Assembly: GCA_009760855.2 (NCBI GenBank)
Contig: WPIO01000017.1
Coordinates: 6,192,501 to 6,256,500 of the forward strand
Source of the DNA: Cristatella mucedo
Taxonomy: Eukaryota > Bryozoa > Phylactolaemata > Cristatellidae
Direction: 5' to 3'
DNA length: 64,000 nucleotides
This document shows positions 39,701 to 51,700 of this stretch, in pieces. A program made the position numbers and the translations under genes. How positions within the stretch are numbered: the first letter of the stretch is position 1; each line of letters begins with the position of its first letter. The notes below the pieces were generated by a model that was given only the letters and a program-made list of their open reading frames with translations, did not search any database and was not told the origin of the DNA.

Positions 39701-42700
39701 TTTCTTACGTTTGATCGATTGATGTTTAGAGGGCTGTGTTGATTGATACATTCACTTAAGCTTCTCCAAGTATACCCAAGGTACCTAATTCCTACATTAC
39801 CTTGAGCTAGAGCGACTAGGGATGAGGAATGCAGGAGCATGCCAGCTTCGAAATTGAACACAGTTTGTGTCGTTTTTCATGGCTCACACCAGGGGCATGG
39901 CCAAAAAGAACCTAGACGTTGTTAGAGGCATCGTCCTTGTTGTAATATGATGGATCTGCCATCGGGCATTATGGAGTGCTAATGCAACATGTCTGCTCCG
40001 AAAGGCAATGTTGCTATGTGCTAATACAGTGCTCGCTTTGCTTCACCCCAGATACCGGTTTCTTAGCGACTGCAGGTCCTCGACCTTACTAGTATGGCAA
40101 AATTAGAGCTCTTTCTCAGTTATATAATGCTGTCGGTAGGGGTAGCCAAGAAATGGTAGAAGCCTCGGTGGGCGAGAGTATTTTGAGTGATTGATAATTA
40201 TGTGACAGCAAAAATACCTCTGCCTTGGTAGCCTCAGTGTAGTGCGAGTACCACTTTTATAATAGGCTCGATATTGGCCAGTAAGGTGAGGGACATTGGA
40301 TACTCGGTCAAGGACTATGTCCTGGCTAGCCGGTCAACTAATCTCAAGTATTGAACAGCGTAGAGATGATGTGGAATCCAGCTTGGATGATGTGGAATCC
40401 AGCTTGGGCAATGTGGAATCCAGCTTGGATGATGTGGAATCCAGCTTGGGCAGTGTGGAATCCAGCTTGGGCGATGTGGGATCCAGCTTGGGCGATGTGG
40501 AATCCTGCTTGGGCGATGTGGAATCCAGCTTGGGCGATGTGGGATCCAGCTTGGGCGATGTGGGATCCAGCTTGGGCGATGTGGGATCCAGCTTGGGCGA
40601 TGTGGGATCCAGCTTGGGCGATGTGGGATCCAGCTTGGGCGATGTGGGATCCAGCTTGGGCGATGTGGGATCCAGCTTGGGCGATGTGGGAATCCAGCTT
40701 GGGCGATGTGGGAATCCAGCTTAAGCGATGTGAGAGTCTGATGTGAGAGTCCAGCTTGGGCGATGTGAGAGTCCATCTTGAGTGATTTGGGAGTCCAGCT
40801 TGGGTGATTTGGAAATCCAGCTTGGGCGATGTGGGAGTCCAGCTTGGGTGATGCGGAAATCCAGCTTAGATGATGTGGGAAGCCAGCTTGCAACTTTATT
40901 GTCTCTCAATGCATATCCTTACAAACTGATTTTTTATGCCTGAAGTGTAGCAATTCCATAAACCCTAAGGAGGCTTGAAGCACTACCTGTAAAATATAAT
41001 GTAGGAAGGGGTTGAAGTGGTATAACCAAGGGTATTTGATATTATTTTTATTCATTATTGTTATGTATGCAGCAGCAATGTGGTATCCTGGTAAGACACA
41101 GCAAGCACAATTGAGTTGCATATCGCCAGCCGACCGATTAGCATGTATATTGTAGCCGATGTGAATTTGGAGTACATTGATGTATTTTCCCTATTATTTA
41201 TCAATTATTTGATGCTTGCTCAATAACATTCTGTGAGCTATGCATAGATTGTGTTGGTTGTTTTGCCTCTACTGTATACAACTGACTAGCTATATTGTGG
41301 CCTTTTAATGAGCGACATTAGTTGTTGGTGAGCAGATTTCACAATGCTTTGTACTAAGAAGCTCTGATCTTAAGGATTTTTATAGAGAATTTTGGATGCT
41401 TTCCGTTATACAAATTTTCTTCAAAATTGCTGTAAATCCATAAGTGAATTACTAGAAGCCAGACGTTAAATCGGTGTTTAGAATGTACTGGAAGCCGGAA
41501 GTAAACAGCCCTTGAAGCTGACTTTGGTGACACAGATGACATCTTATATATGAAAACGAGATATTTTTCTCTTAAGATGAAGTCAGGCTTAAAGGCTATG
41601 ACAAGAATGTATGCACCGGAATTAAAACCGTGGGTCATACTCATCTCCAATGTTGCAAAACTTTGTTGGAAGTCACCAATTATGGGGTATGCAATTTTTT
41701 GTAGCGCTAACGACGTTCAGGCCTGCGCTTAACCTGCGCATCTTTACGAGTTTTTTGTAAATTGAAAGGAATCTCCACGACTTTGTGCGCGCATAAAATT
41801 AACAGGAGCATGCTTGTCAAGAGCACTCCTGAGTGTCATGTTCACTGCATCAGTGAGGGTATCGAGGCTGCCGGTCGAGTCTGAATGCAGATCAAGAAAA
41901 CCTTCACCACAAACAGATTTCAAAAACTTGTTTCAAGAAATCAGGGTCTTATGCAGATCTAGTCAATTTCAAAGACTTCCTTCGAGTTTACACCCGGAAG
42001 CTTAAAAAAGCCAGGGCTTCTTTTTTTTCATCCGAAAGCTGAATTCCTGCCAGTCGATCCCTAAACAGATTTGTAAGACAGTAAACCATTTACTGGCCAA
42101 TGCTGAGAGGTCTGACTCCCCAGATATTAAGGGCTCAGCCGAAACGTTTTCAGCCTTCTTTACTGAAAAAATTGTGCACATTCGTGCCTCCATAAACCCC
42201 CCTCCGACTAAAGCAATCGTGGTTCCACAACCTGGACCTACCTTAAAAGGTTTTCTGAGGTTTCTGCATGCGATGTGGCTACCTAAATAAGTTCTAGCAA
42301 AAAGAGCTCATCTCCTGAAGACCCTATACTATCATCTTTGTGGTCTTCACTGGCAGACCAACTTAGCCCTGCCATAACCGAGATTTTTAATGCTTCTCTG
42401 GGAAAAGGAGGTCGTCCCCAAATCCTTCAAATCGGCAATCGTTTGACCCATACTTAAAAAGCCTGGATTAGATACAGAGCTCCTTGCAAACCATCGCCCA
42501 GTTTCCCTTCTTCCTTTCTTGTCAAGGTTCTTGAAAAAATTGTTGCTAAGCAGCTGGTTGAACATATTGAAAAGAATGAAATGTCAGAAACATTTCAATC
42601 AGGGTTCAAGAGACAGCACTCCACTGAAACTGCTCTCCTCCCAGTTAACGATGACATTCTACATCGCAACGACGACGGGAATGTCACTGCCCTAGCTCTG

Positions 42701-45700
42701 CTAAATCTGTCGGCTGCCTTCGACACCACCGATCACGCTGTTCTGCTTGAACCATTGAGAACAACGATCGGCCTGGCAGACGAAGCACTGGTGTGGTTTA
42801 AATCGTACTTGTCTGATCGTGTTCAATCCGTGTCGTTTGGGGGTCAGGTCTCACACACAAGACGGGTCACCTCCATTTATACTCAACCTCTGGGAAAAGT
42901 GATTAAGGCCCATGGAATAGGATATCACTTTTATGCTGACGATACTAAGCTGTATTTGTCATTCAAACCATCGGAATCAGCTGCAGCAACTGAGAAACTG
43001 AATGCTTGCCTTGCCGACATTCGATTCTAAATGTCGGAAAACTTCTTGCAACTTAATGACGATAAAACCGAACTGCTGCTCATAGGACACCCTAAGCGTG
43101 TGGCTGTATTAAACGGCTTTGCTCTTCTAATGGATGATGCTATTGTGCGACCATCACCACTTGCTCGAAATTTAGGTGTCGTTTTCGACAGCTGCCTCAA
43201 TTTTAAAACCTTCATTCAGATGACTGCTTCTACAGCTAGCCATCACGTCCGATCCCTATCCAAGATTAGGAGCTGTCTCCCACAGTGGCTTGTAAAAAAT
43301 TTAACTAGCTCCTTAGTTCTGTCTCGGCTTGATTATTGTAATTCCCTCTTGGCTGGGCTACAAAGAAAGCAACTAGGCCACTGCAGCTGACTATGAATAT
43401 GGCTGCAAGGCTAGTCTTCAAGTCCCAGAGTTTTGAACACGTCTCCTTTGCTAAAAGAGCTAGGATTGATGCCGGTTGAGCAACGGATACAGAGCAAAGT
43501 TCTTACGCTTGGCTTGGCTCCTTGGTACATAGCTGAACTGGTGCACCAGTTTCAGCCTCTTCGTGCCCTCAGGTCCTGTATGGACAATGAATTAGCTGTT
43601 CTATTCCTCCACTTAAAGACCTTTGGCGACAGAAGCTTTAGCTCTGCAGGTCCTAGACTGTGGAACTCGCTTCCACAATTCTTACGCAACGACAACTACT
43701 CTCCTACTGCCGACTACGGCTTATCTTTTTCAGTGGTCCTGAGCTGCTACTGCCATGCTACTTACTACCTCAACTGCTTTCCTGACTCGGCTATGCTTCC
43801 CACTTTCTCTTGGTTGCGTGAGACGAAGTCTGTTGGCTACCGAACGCGTACCGAAAGCCGCTTAGGCTGTGAGTGCGCTATACAAAACTCTCCTGCGTAA
43901 CACCCACATGGTCTTTATGACTTTGTGGAGTTACAGACGGAGATACATTACATTACATTACGTCTCTTGACAAGTTTGACATTACCCTGTACGTACAAGG
44001 GAGTAGGAACAGTAAACGAGACCGAACAATGATCTGAGAGGGTCAGTGTGCACACCACAAGGTCAGTGGGGAAGGCATCCTTGGTGATCACGAGATCTAG
44101 AATATGGCCACCGACGTAGGTGGTGTGATGAATGTGTTGAACCAAACCAAAATTCTCTAGACAGTCAAGAAATGAGCAGACCTAGCTGTTGATAGGGTTG
44201 TCAACGTGAATATTGAAGTCTTCAGCAATCAGTAATGGCCTGTCACACGCAAATATTTTAGCAAGGAACTTTGAAAACTCCTCTATAAACAAGTTTAGAC
44301 AGCCGATGTCTCACTAAGAAGATGTATCTGACCTAGTCTCACCACACACGATCAGTATCTGTTGCTGGTTTGTGCTGCTATCTTGGTGCTATGATGTAAT
44401 TGCAAGTTTTGTTGCTGGTTGTTGCCACTTGGTCATGCATTTACAACCTGCCGACTTTTTTCCTTGTATGGTCTCATTTACCAGGTCGAACTGGTAGCAG
44501 TTAAACAAGTTATAACTCCATTGTGAATCCAGTTTGATATTGCAATGGCACAGGTTGAAAACAGCACTCCATTTTGGTTGTGTGCCCTGCCTCACTTCCC
44601 TTTGCAGTTTTGGGGTACGCTTGTAGTCTTTTTCTGTTTGCCTGTTATGTCTTGCTGGCCTTTGCCTTGTTTTCTCACCTGTCTAACGACTTCTAAGCAT
44701 TCTATTCCCCGTGTTCTCAAAGTATCATGACACAAAGCCCATCCTTCAAGCCGTGCCTCAACCCCTAACCACGTTTGCATAATGTAAGGCTACGGAGACC
44801 GTGCCTTTAGTTGGTATGCTCCCTAAGCCTGGAACTCACTCCCGTCTTGCATCACATCTCCTGACTTGACCACATTTAAAAAGAAACTAAAAACACATAT
44901 ATTTATCACAGCATTTAGTGAGTCCCTGTGGTTCAACTTTTGTGTGCTTATGCTTATGCTGACACTAACCATACTTGCATGCTAACCCTGTGCATGTGCC
45001 TAACCATGTTATTCTTGTTGTTTATTGGGCATACTACCACTAACGTGCTTTCTTTGCAGCAAATGTAAAGTGCCTAGGAAGAGATTGAGTTCTCTGAGGG
45101 TGTTATATCAAATGAATTATTATTATTATTATTAAATGTAATATAGTAATGCCCCGTGAATTGGTAAAGTATTACATGTAACTAATTCTAAAGCCTAAAT
45201 CATAGAGAGTTGGCATTGTTGAAGCCTGCTTATTAAACTAAGTTAGTTTTTTTGACTAAAGCCTTAACTAGATGGATATTATGGATTAGGGATTTTAATA
45301 TCTATGCTAACGATTCGGTGATCAACAAAGGGATGTAGTCCATGGCGCTAGTTTGGTTTTGAGACTGGTACTGTCTGCCTGCTATTGTAAGCAACATCTA
45401 TAATTTTGCTTCCATGGTAATAGTTTTTTGCTTGGAAATGCTTCGGTTACTTTGCAGGTTCCCTAATACCTTTAAATTGGCTGTTAATCGACGAAAGCTT
45501 TAGCATTCTTTTTATGCTGTTCTCTTACCAAAGATAATGTGCATGGAATCTCTTGATGGCCCGTGCCTTTACACCTCAATGCTACAAAGTTCACAACTTG
45601 TCAGTCTCCTTAGCAGATCCATGAAGGGGCATGGGTTGAAGATGCTTGCATTTTATGACATTTTGACAATGCACTTGATTAGCTAATACCTCAGCCACGG

Positions 45701-48700
45701 GATATACATTGGCTGTAAACTGGGGTGTTTATACTTGCAAGTTATCCAGGTAGCATTCATTTTAAATTTCCATAGCCCTCATAGATAGTTTGTGTTTTCG
45801 ATAGGTACTTTGCTTCTTAGTTTTATTTTTCTCTTCATACTAGAAAGAGCCGCCCTATTTACTGCTGTTGCAGCTGACAAAAAACCAGTTGGGGCAGAGA
45901 AGCATAGCAAGCACCTCGACAAGCATGGAGATACAAGTTATGGGGGTAAGAAGTGTTCCCATGAACGTTGCCTTTGGACTCTTTAGAATGGATCTTAGAG
46001 CAATTCCTGTTACTTATGTCGAACATGTTCAATATGTAAGTTAAAGGTTGATGCTGAAGCTTAGCTTGTCTCGTTGATCTTGCCAGGATCACTTGGTTTT
46101 GCTTATATTCTGGTGAGGGCAACCTGGCCTCTCTGAAACATAGGGCAAGCCCAACTAGCAGTGGCTGTTGCTTTCACCGTTAATTACCCTTGTTTTGATT
46201 CACATTATTTGCCAGGTTTGAGATCTTAAAAAACTAATACAGATCTATACTCAGGCAAAAACAAATACTGGCAGTATGGCCAAATATGTCGCAAATATTA
46301 CTTCACTTGCCATGCAGTTTTCTTAGGATCTTAATCTTACTACCAATTGTAGCGTATCCCAAACGGAGTATTTGAGCCTTCAATCTACTTTTCTTGACCA
46401 AATATGACTTAAGTAAAGTACTCTTTGACGAATCCTTGTTTGGTGCTATTACAGTAGCTAAGCCAGCCGCCTGATTTTAACCCTATGAAACTTGCTGATG
46501 TGATTGCCAAGGACAATCTAGACTTTCACTTCTATGGGGATGACACTCAGTTGCACCTTTGCTTTAATCCCTCCTAGCCTTCGAGCACCTCGAATTCTCT
46601 CAACGCACTTGCTGCATGTATTGATGGCATCTGCACATAAATGGCAGCAAATTTTCTAAAACTAACTTACTAGTTATGGGCAAACACAGTGTGATCCCGA
46701 AATCGGAAAGGCTGACTGCTCAAAATTGGCTCTGTCAGCATATCTCCCGTTGAATCAGCTCGAAATCTAGGTGCCATGTTCCAAAGTGACCTCTCGTTAG
46801 ACGACCACATCAGCTCCAAAGTCAAGTCTACCTACTTTCAGCTACATAACTTTGCTAAAATTCGGGCTTGTTTAGATAAGGATACCACTCTAAGTTGGTC
46901 CATGCATTTGTGACATCCCGTCTTGACTTATGCAACTCACTGCTTGCTGGCCTACCGGCTTGTGCAATCAGGCGATTGCAGCTGGTGCAAAACTCTGCAG
47001 CTAGGATTGTCTTTCGTGAGCGTTGCAGTTGCCACATCACACCACTTCTCGCCGACCTGCACTGGCTCCCAGTCATGCAACCGATCGACTTCAAGGTTTT
47101 GTCACTCACTTTTAGGTCTCTTCATTCCTTGGCTCCAGCCTATCTCTCAGGTCTACTCCCCCACCAGGCCAAGCATCGTACCATCCGCTTTTCCTAATCC
47201 AACAGTTTATCAATACCTCGTACAAACCTCAAATCCCTTTGAGACCGTGCATTTAGTTTGTATGCTCCCAAAGCCTGGAACTCCCTCCCGACTTGCGTCA
47301 GAACATCCCCTGACTTGACCACATTTACAAAGAACTACCCTATTTAGGACAGCATTTAGTGGGTCCCTGTGATTCGTCCTTGATGTGCTTATGCTTGCTG
47401 ACACTGCATGCTGCCACTAACCACATTTGCATGCTGACCCTGTGCACGGCACCCCTAACCATATTATTCATGTTGTTTATCAAGCATGATATTACTCACC
47501 ATTAAATTGCGTTTCCCTTTGCAGCATATGTAAAGTGCCTAGAAAGAGATTGAGTTCTCCGAGGGCGCTTTTTCAAGTGCATTATTATTGGAAACCATAT
47601 GTAGCTATTAGTTTGTTTGCTGCCAATGTGAATCGACAGTACTTGCAAGGTATGGTCAGTGTCGGAGTTTCGCTCTCACAATGTTGTGAATGGAGCACAC
47701 CCAAACTTGTAGCTACTTGTGCCATTTGCGTATCTCCCCATTGAGAATGAGATACACAGGGCATGATCAACCACTTCCAGCACGACCAAATTAGGCACTC
47801 TGTCCATAGAAGGCTGCTGTTAGGCATGAACTACCACACTCATATCGCTTCCTGCAACTGCATTATGTGAGCCGGTCTTTTATCTTTGCGCTTACTATCT
47901 TGTGAATGCGATTTTTGAATCTGAGATCCTGCCGTTCTGCTTAGGCTGTGTATAATTGTATGTCAAGTTCTGTTTTTCATTTATTAGGGTGGTGACCTAT
48001 TACAAGTAATCAGATAAGGCTTATATTCAAGGCTGTGACGATTATGCAAGATGCTAGCAGTAATAATAATAATAATGATACTAATAGGTCGTTTTATAGC
48101 ACCCTAAAAAAATAAACCTCTCAGGCGCTTTGCAACTCTTTGCAAGGAAAATCAACCACCAAGGTTTAGTGACATGAATGGAAGTCATGCAAAAGCAAAC
48201 AAGCATCATGCTTATGCCAGAATGCTAATGCAAAATGAATAATAATAATAATAATAATGCACTTGATTAAGCGCCCTCAGAGAACTTAATCTGTTTCTAG
48301 GTGCTTTACATTTGCTGCAAAGGGAAATACAATTGAATGGTAAGTAAAATCATGTTTGAAAAACAAACAAAATGAATAATATGGTTAGGGGTGACATGCA
48401 CAGTGTCAGCATGCAAATGTGGTTAGTGGCAGCATGCACAGTATCAGCACGCATAAGCACATGAAGGACGAATCACAGGGACCCACTAAATGCTGTCCTA
48501 AATAGGTGTGTTTTTAGGTTCCTTTTAAATGTGGTCAGGTCAGGGGATGTTCTGACGCAGGTCGGGAGGGAGTTCCAGGCTTTGGGAGCATACGAACTAA
48601 ATGCACGGTCTCCAAAGGATTTAAGGTTAAGGGCACATCCACCAGTTATCCTCTGGTTAGTATAATAACCTCTGGTTAATAACCTATGGTTAATAACATG

Positions 48701-51700
48701 CACTGATTCATGCACAGGGACGAATGCAAAAAAGCACATAAAAACAAAATTAGTTCACTGGGGCGAATGGAAAGCTGATCGGAACAGGTGCAGCGATAGC
48801 TGAGACTTAAATAATTCAAGGTCAGGCACTTCATAGATACTAAAAGCTTTCAGCTGCTGATTAGCAATATAGTTGCTGATAGTGGCAGCATGCACAGTAT
48901 CAGCACGAATAAGCACACGACGGACGAATCGCACGGACCCACTAAATGCTTTGCTAAAGAAATGCATTTTTAGTTTCTTTTTAAATGTGGTCAAGTCAGG
49001 GGATGTCGTGACGCACGTCGGAAGTGGGTGCCAGGCTTTGAGAGCATACGAACTAAAGGCACGGTCTCCAAAGGATTTGAGGTTCGAACGAGGTGTAGCT
49101 AAACGATTTGATTCAGTGAAGCAGGTGGTACGATACTTCGCCTTGTTGGGGAGTAGATTTGATAAGGAGGCTGGAGAAAGAAATTTTTGGACCTAAAAGT
49201 TTGTGACACAACCTTGAAGTGATACACTGCTTGTTGCAGAGCCAGTGCAGGTCGGTGAAAACTGGTGTAATTAGGCAATTGTGACGTTCAAGATTGTATC
49301 TACAGAGTGTATGAAATTTTTCAAGCAGAGCTCAATGTGTATCATTCATTGTGCTTCAAGTCTTAATGTTCCACATTTAGCAGGTGTTTTTTATTAAATG
49401 TTTTATCTGCAGCAGTAGCTAATCGATATGCTCGTCTGTTGTACAATGCTTGCATTATCGTCGGAGCCGTGCGCATGCAATTTCCTAATCCTTCAAAGCA
49501 AGCAACTCGATGCTTTGCATTTGCTTACCACCGTGCTCATCATCTCTCAGGAAAGTGCAAGTTGCCTCGTTTCTGTTCTTACAAAGGGATAGCAGGCCTA
49601 ACCAGTGAATCGCGTAAAAGAATTATGAAGTCAGAAGATCAAGGTGGTGATAGGCACTCGGCATTGGAGGGCGATCGTGGCCATAGCAGGGCAAGCCTTC
49701 TACTTGAGCATGGTGGCCTCGGTGAGCCTGTCAGTACCATTCCGGCTCAGACGAGTAAGCCTCGTGGCACTGAACTCGTCACATACGACGATGTATTTGG
49801 CTCACTCTACACCGAAGATACAGAAACTGGGAGTGAGATCAAGTTTCCTGATCTTACCATTCCTGACTTACCTGGCCTTTCGGCCTCAGCACACAGTGTA
49901 CAAGGCCGACTCGGGTACAAGCGCAGACGTAAGTGAGCGTGTACTTGCATCTAGGAGGTGAATAGTTTGTTGCACAACCCTTTTTTCTGCTGATCTAAAT
50001 GGTTTACTCTTTGGTCAGAATGAATTTGTGCTCGGTTGCAAAATCATACTTAGTGTTACTTGGTATATACCCGTCCTTGCATATATTTTATTTATGTCTA
50101 CACTTAATTATAGTTTTGCTGTGCCACCTATTGAGTGAATTTGTTTCAGAATAAGGGAAAAACACTTGTTTACATATATCGACCCTAAAGTTTATAGACC
50201 TCTACCAATTGTGCTGTGTGTATACATGTGCCCGAGGCTGCCCGACTTTAAGCCCTGCAATTATTCAGAATCAGCAACAAGCAAACATACTTTTACCTAA
50301 TTGCTCGAACCTGGAAGAGCAGTATTTATATGAAGTCAGTCGCCAGGCAAACGTGCCTGGCCATTTTAAGGCTTAGGCTGACTTTGGACGCTAGGCGGAA
50401 AGACGAAAACATGCAAGGCCTTGGCTTATTGTGGTTTGTTACCAGTCTTTAAGCACATTAAAGCGACTGTAGCTTAGACAGTGTGTGGATGACTTCACCT
50501 TATGCAAATTGCGGAAGGCAGTATTATGTGAAAATCCAAAAGCTTGGCAAGGAAAGCGGTAGTAGGGATGATCAAGTACCACATTTCCAAATGAAACGTG
50601 TCACTTGATCGTGAGTGGCAGCAGGCACGTTCGTCGTCGTCTTGGCTGGTCGGGAGAGCGCGCACGATCTCTCGGTCGCGCGAGCTCTTCTCTGACGGCA
50701 GCACATTCTGTAATGGCTCACTAGGTAAGGCGGTTGCTTTGCACGACCTCGGCTCCGAGGTCGTGGGTTCGAATCCTGCGGTGGGCGATCCTTTATTGCC
50801 ACTGCAAGCGGCGGTGATAGCCGTAACGGCTCTTATGTCGCTATACAAAAAGAGGCTGTTAAACCAGCTAGTATTTATTTATTTATTAGCAGTTTGTGGC
50901 TGAAGGATCAAACAAAAAAGTAAATCCTCTGCTGCATCGCCCCTTAAGCCTACCACAATCCAGCCGATTGCCACCAGCGGACAGCATACACTAGCCTTGT
51001 GCTACTTTCTAGCAACTAAATCGATGTTGTATCACCAGCTTACCTATATGCTTCTTATGCATGCATGTGCTAACATTAAACATCTTCACTAGCTTGAAAT
51101 AACTCTTCTTACATACAGCACCTGTTCACTGCTGCACGAATGCACTATCATTAGTTTCCAGATATTTAGCCTCATACCTGTTTGGATAACTATGGATGTA
51201 TGGTCCATACAAGATACTAATCTATGGCCCACACCAGAGACTGATTTAGGGCCTACACAAGATACTGTTGGACAAGTCATTGTATGATGGACCTGTCCAT
51301 GATCGAATGATCGGTCCAGACAAGGGATATTTAAAGCAGTGTATGCAGGAATTATATATTTAGGTTGGATCATACGAAGTATAGTGCACAGGTGACATGC
51401 GTTCTGGTCGAGTGTTGTGACACTGTTGATGAAAGGTGGTTGTTGATTTATTTGTGCACTGCTGTCATTGCAGCCGAGATAGTCGTATATTTTAGGTGAC
51501 GATCAAATCATGGAGCCAGCAGAGCCTGAAACAGACCGGCCTCTGACTAAGAAGCGACCCACTATGAGAATGCGTGCAGATGAGGAAGAGGAACTAACAA
51601 AAGCGCGAAAGCAGCAGTGAGTAACTAGTAACTAGAGGCACCTGCATATTCGCTTTGTGAAGCTCCTCTCTCTCTCTCCCTCTCTCTCTGTCTCTCCCTC

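Noticed and set aside
40366-40885. CRISPR-like array
   Set aside because: The units are directly tandem with no spacers, in a eukaryotic intron.
40296-40893. Possible repeat protein (SSLGDVG or HRPSWIP repeats)
   Set aside because: A 21-bp unit keeps frames open on both strands at once; there is no splice or start context and it lies in an intron.
49644-49961. Second + strand frame over NCBP3-like exon 9
   Set aside because: The frame at 49439-49928 joins the neighbouring exons in phase at both ends; this one does not.
50705-50790. Functional tRNA gene
   Set aside because: A clear B box is present, but the same head recurs at 20285, 28158, 29585 and 55684 with a shared non-tRNA body and end; it is a SINE head.
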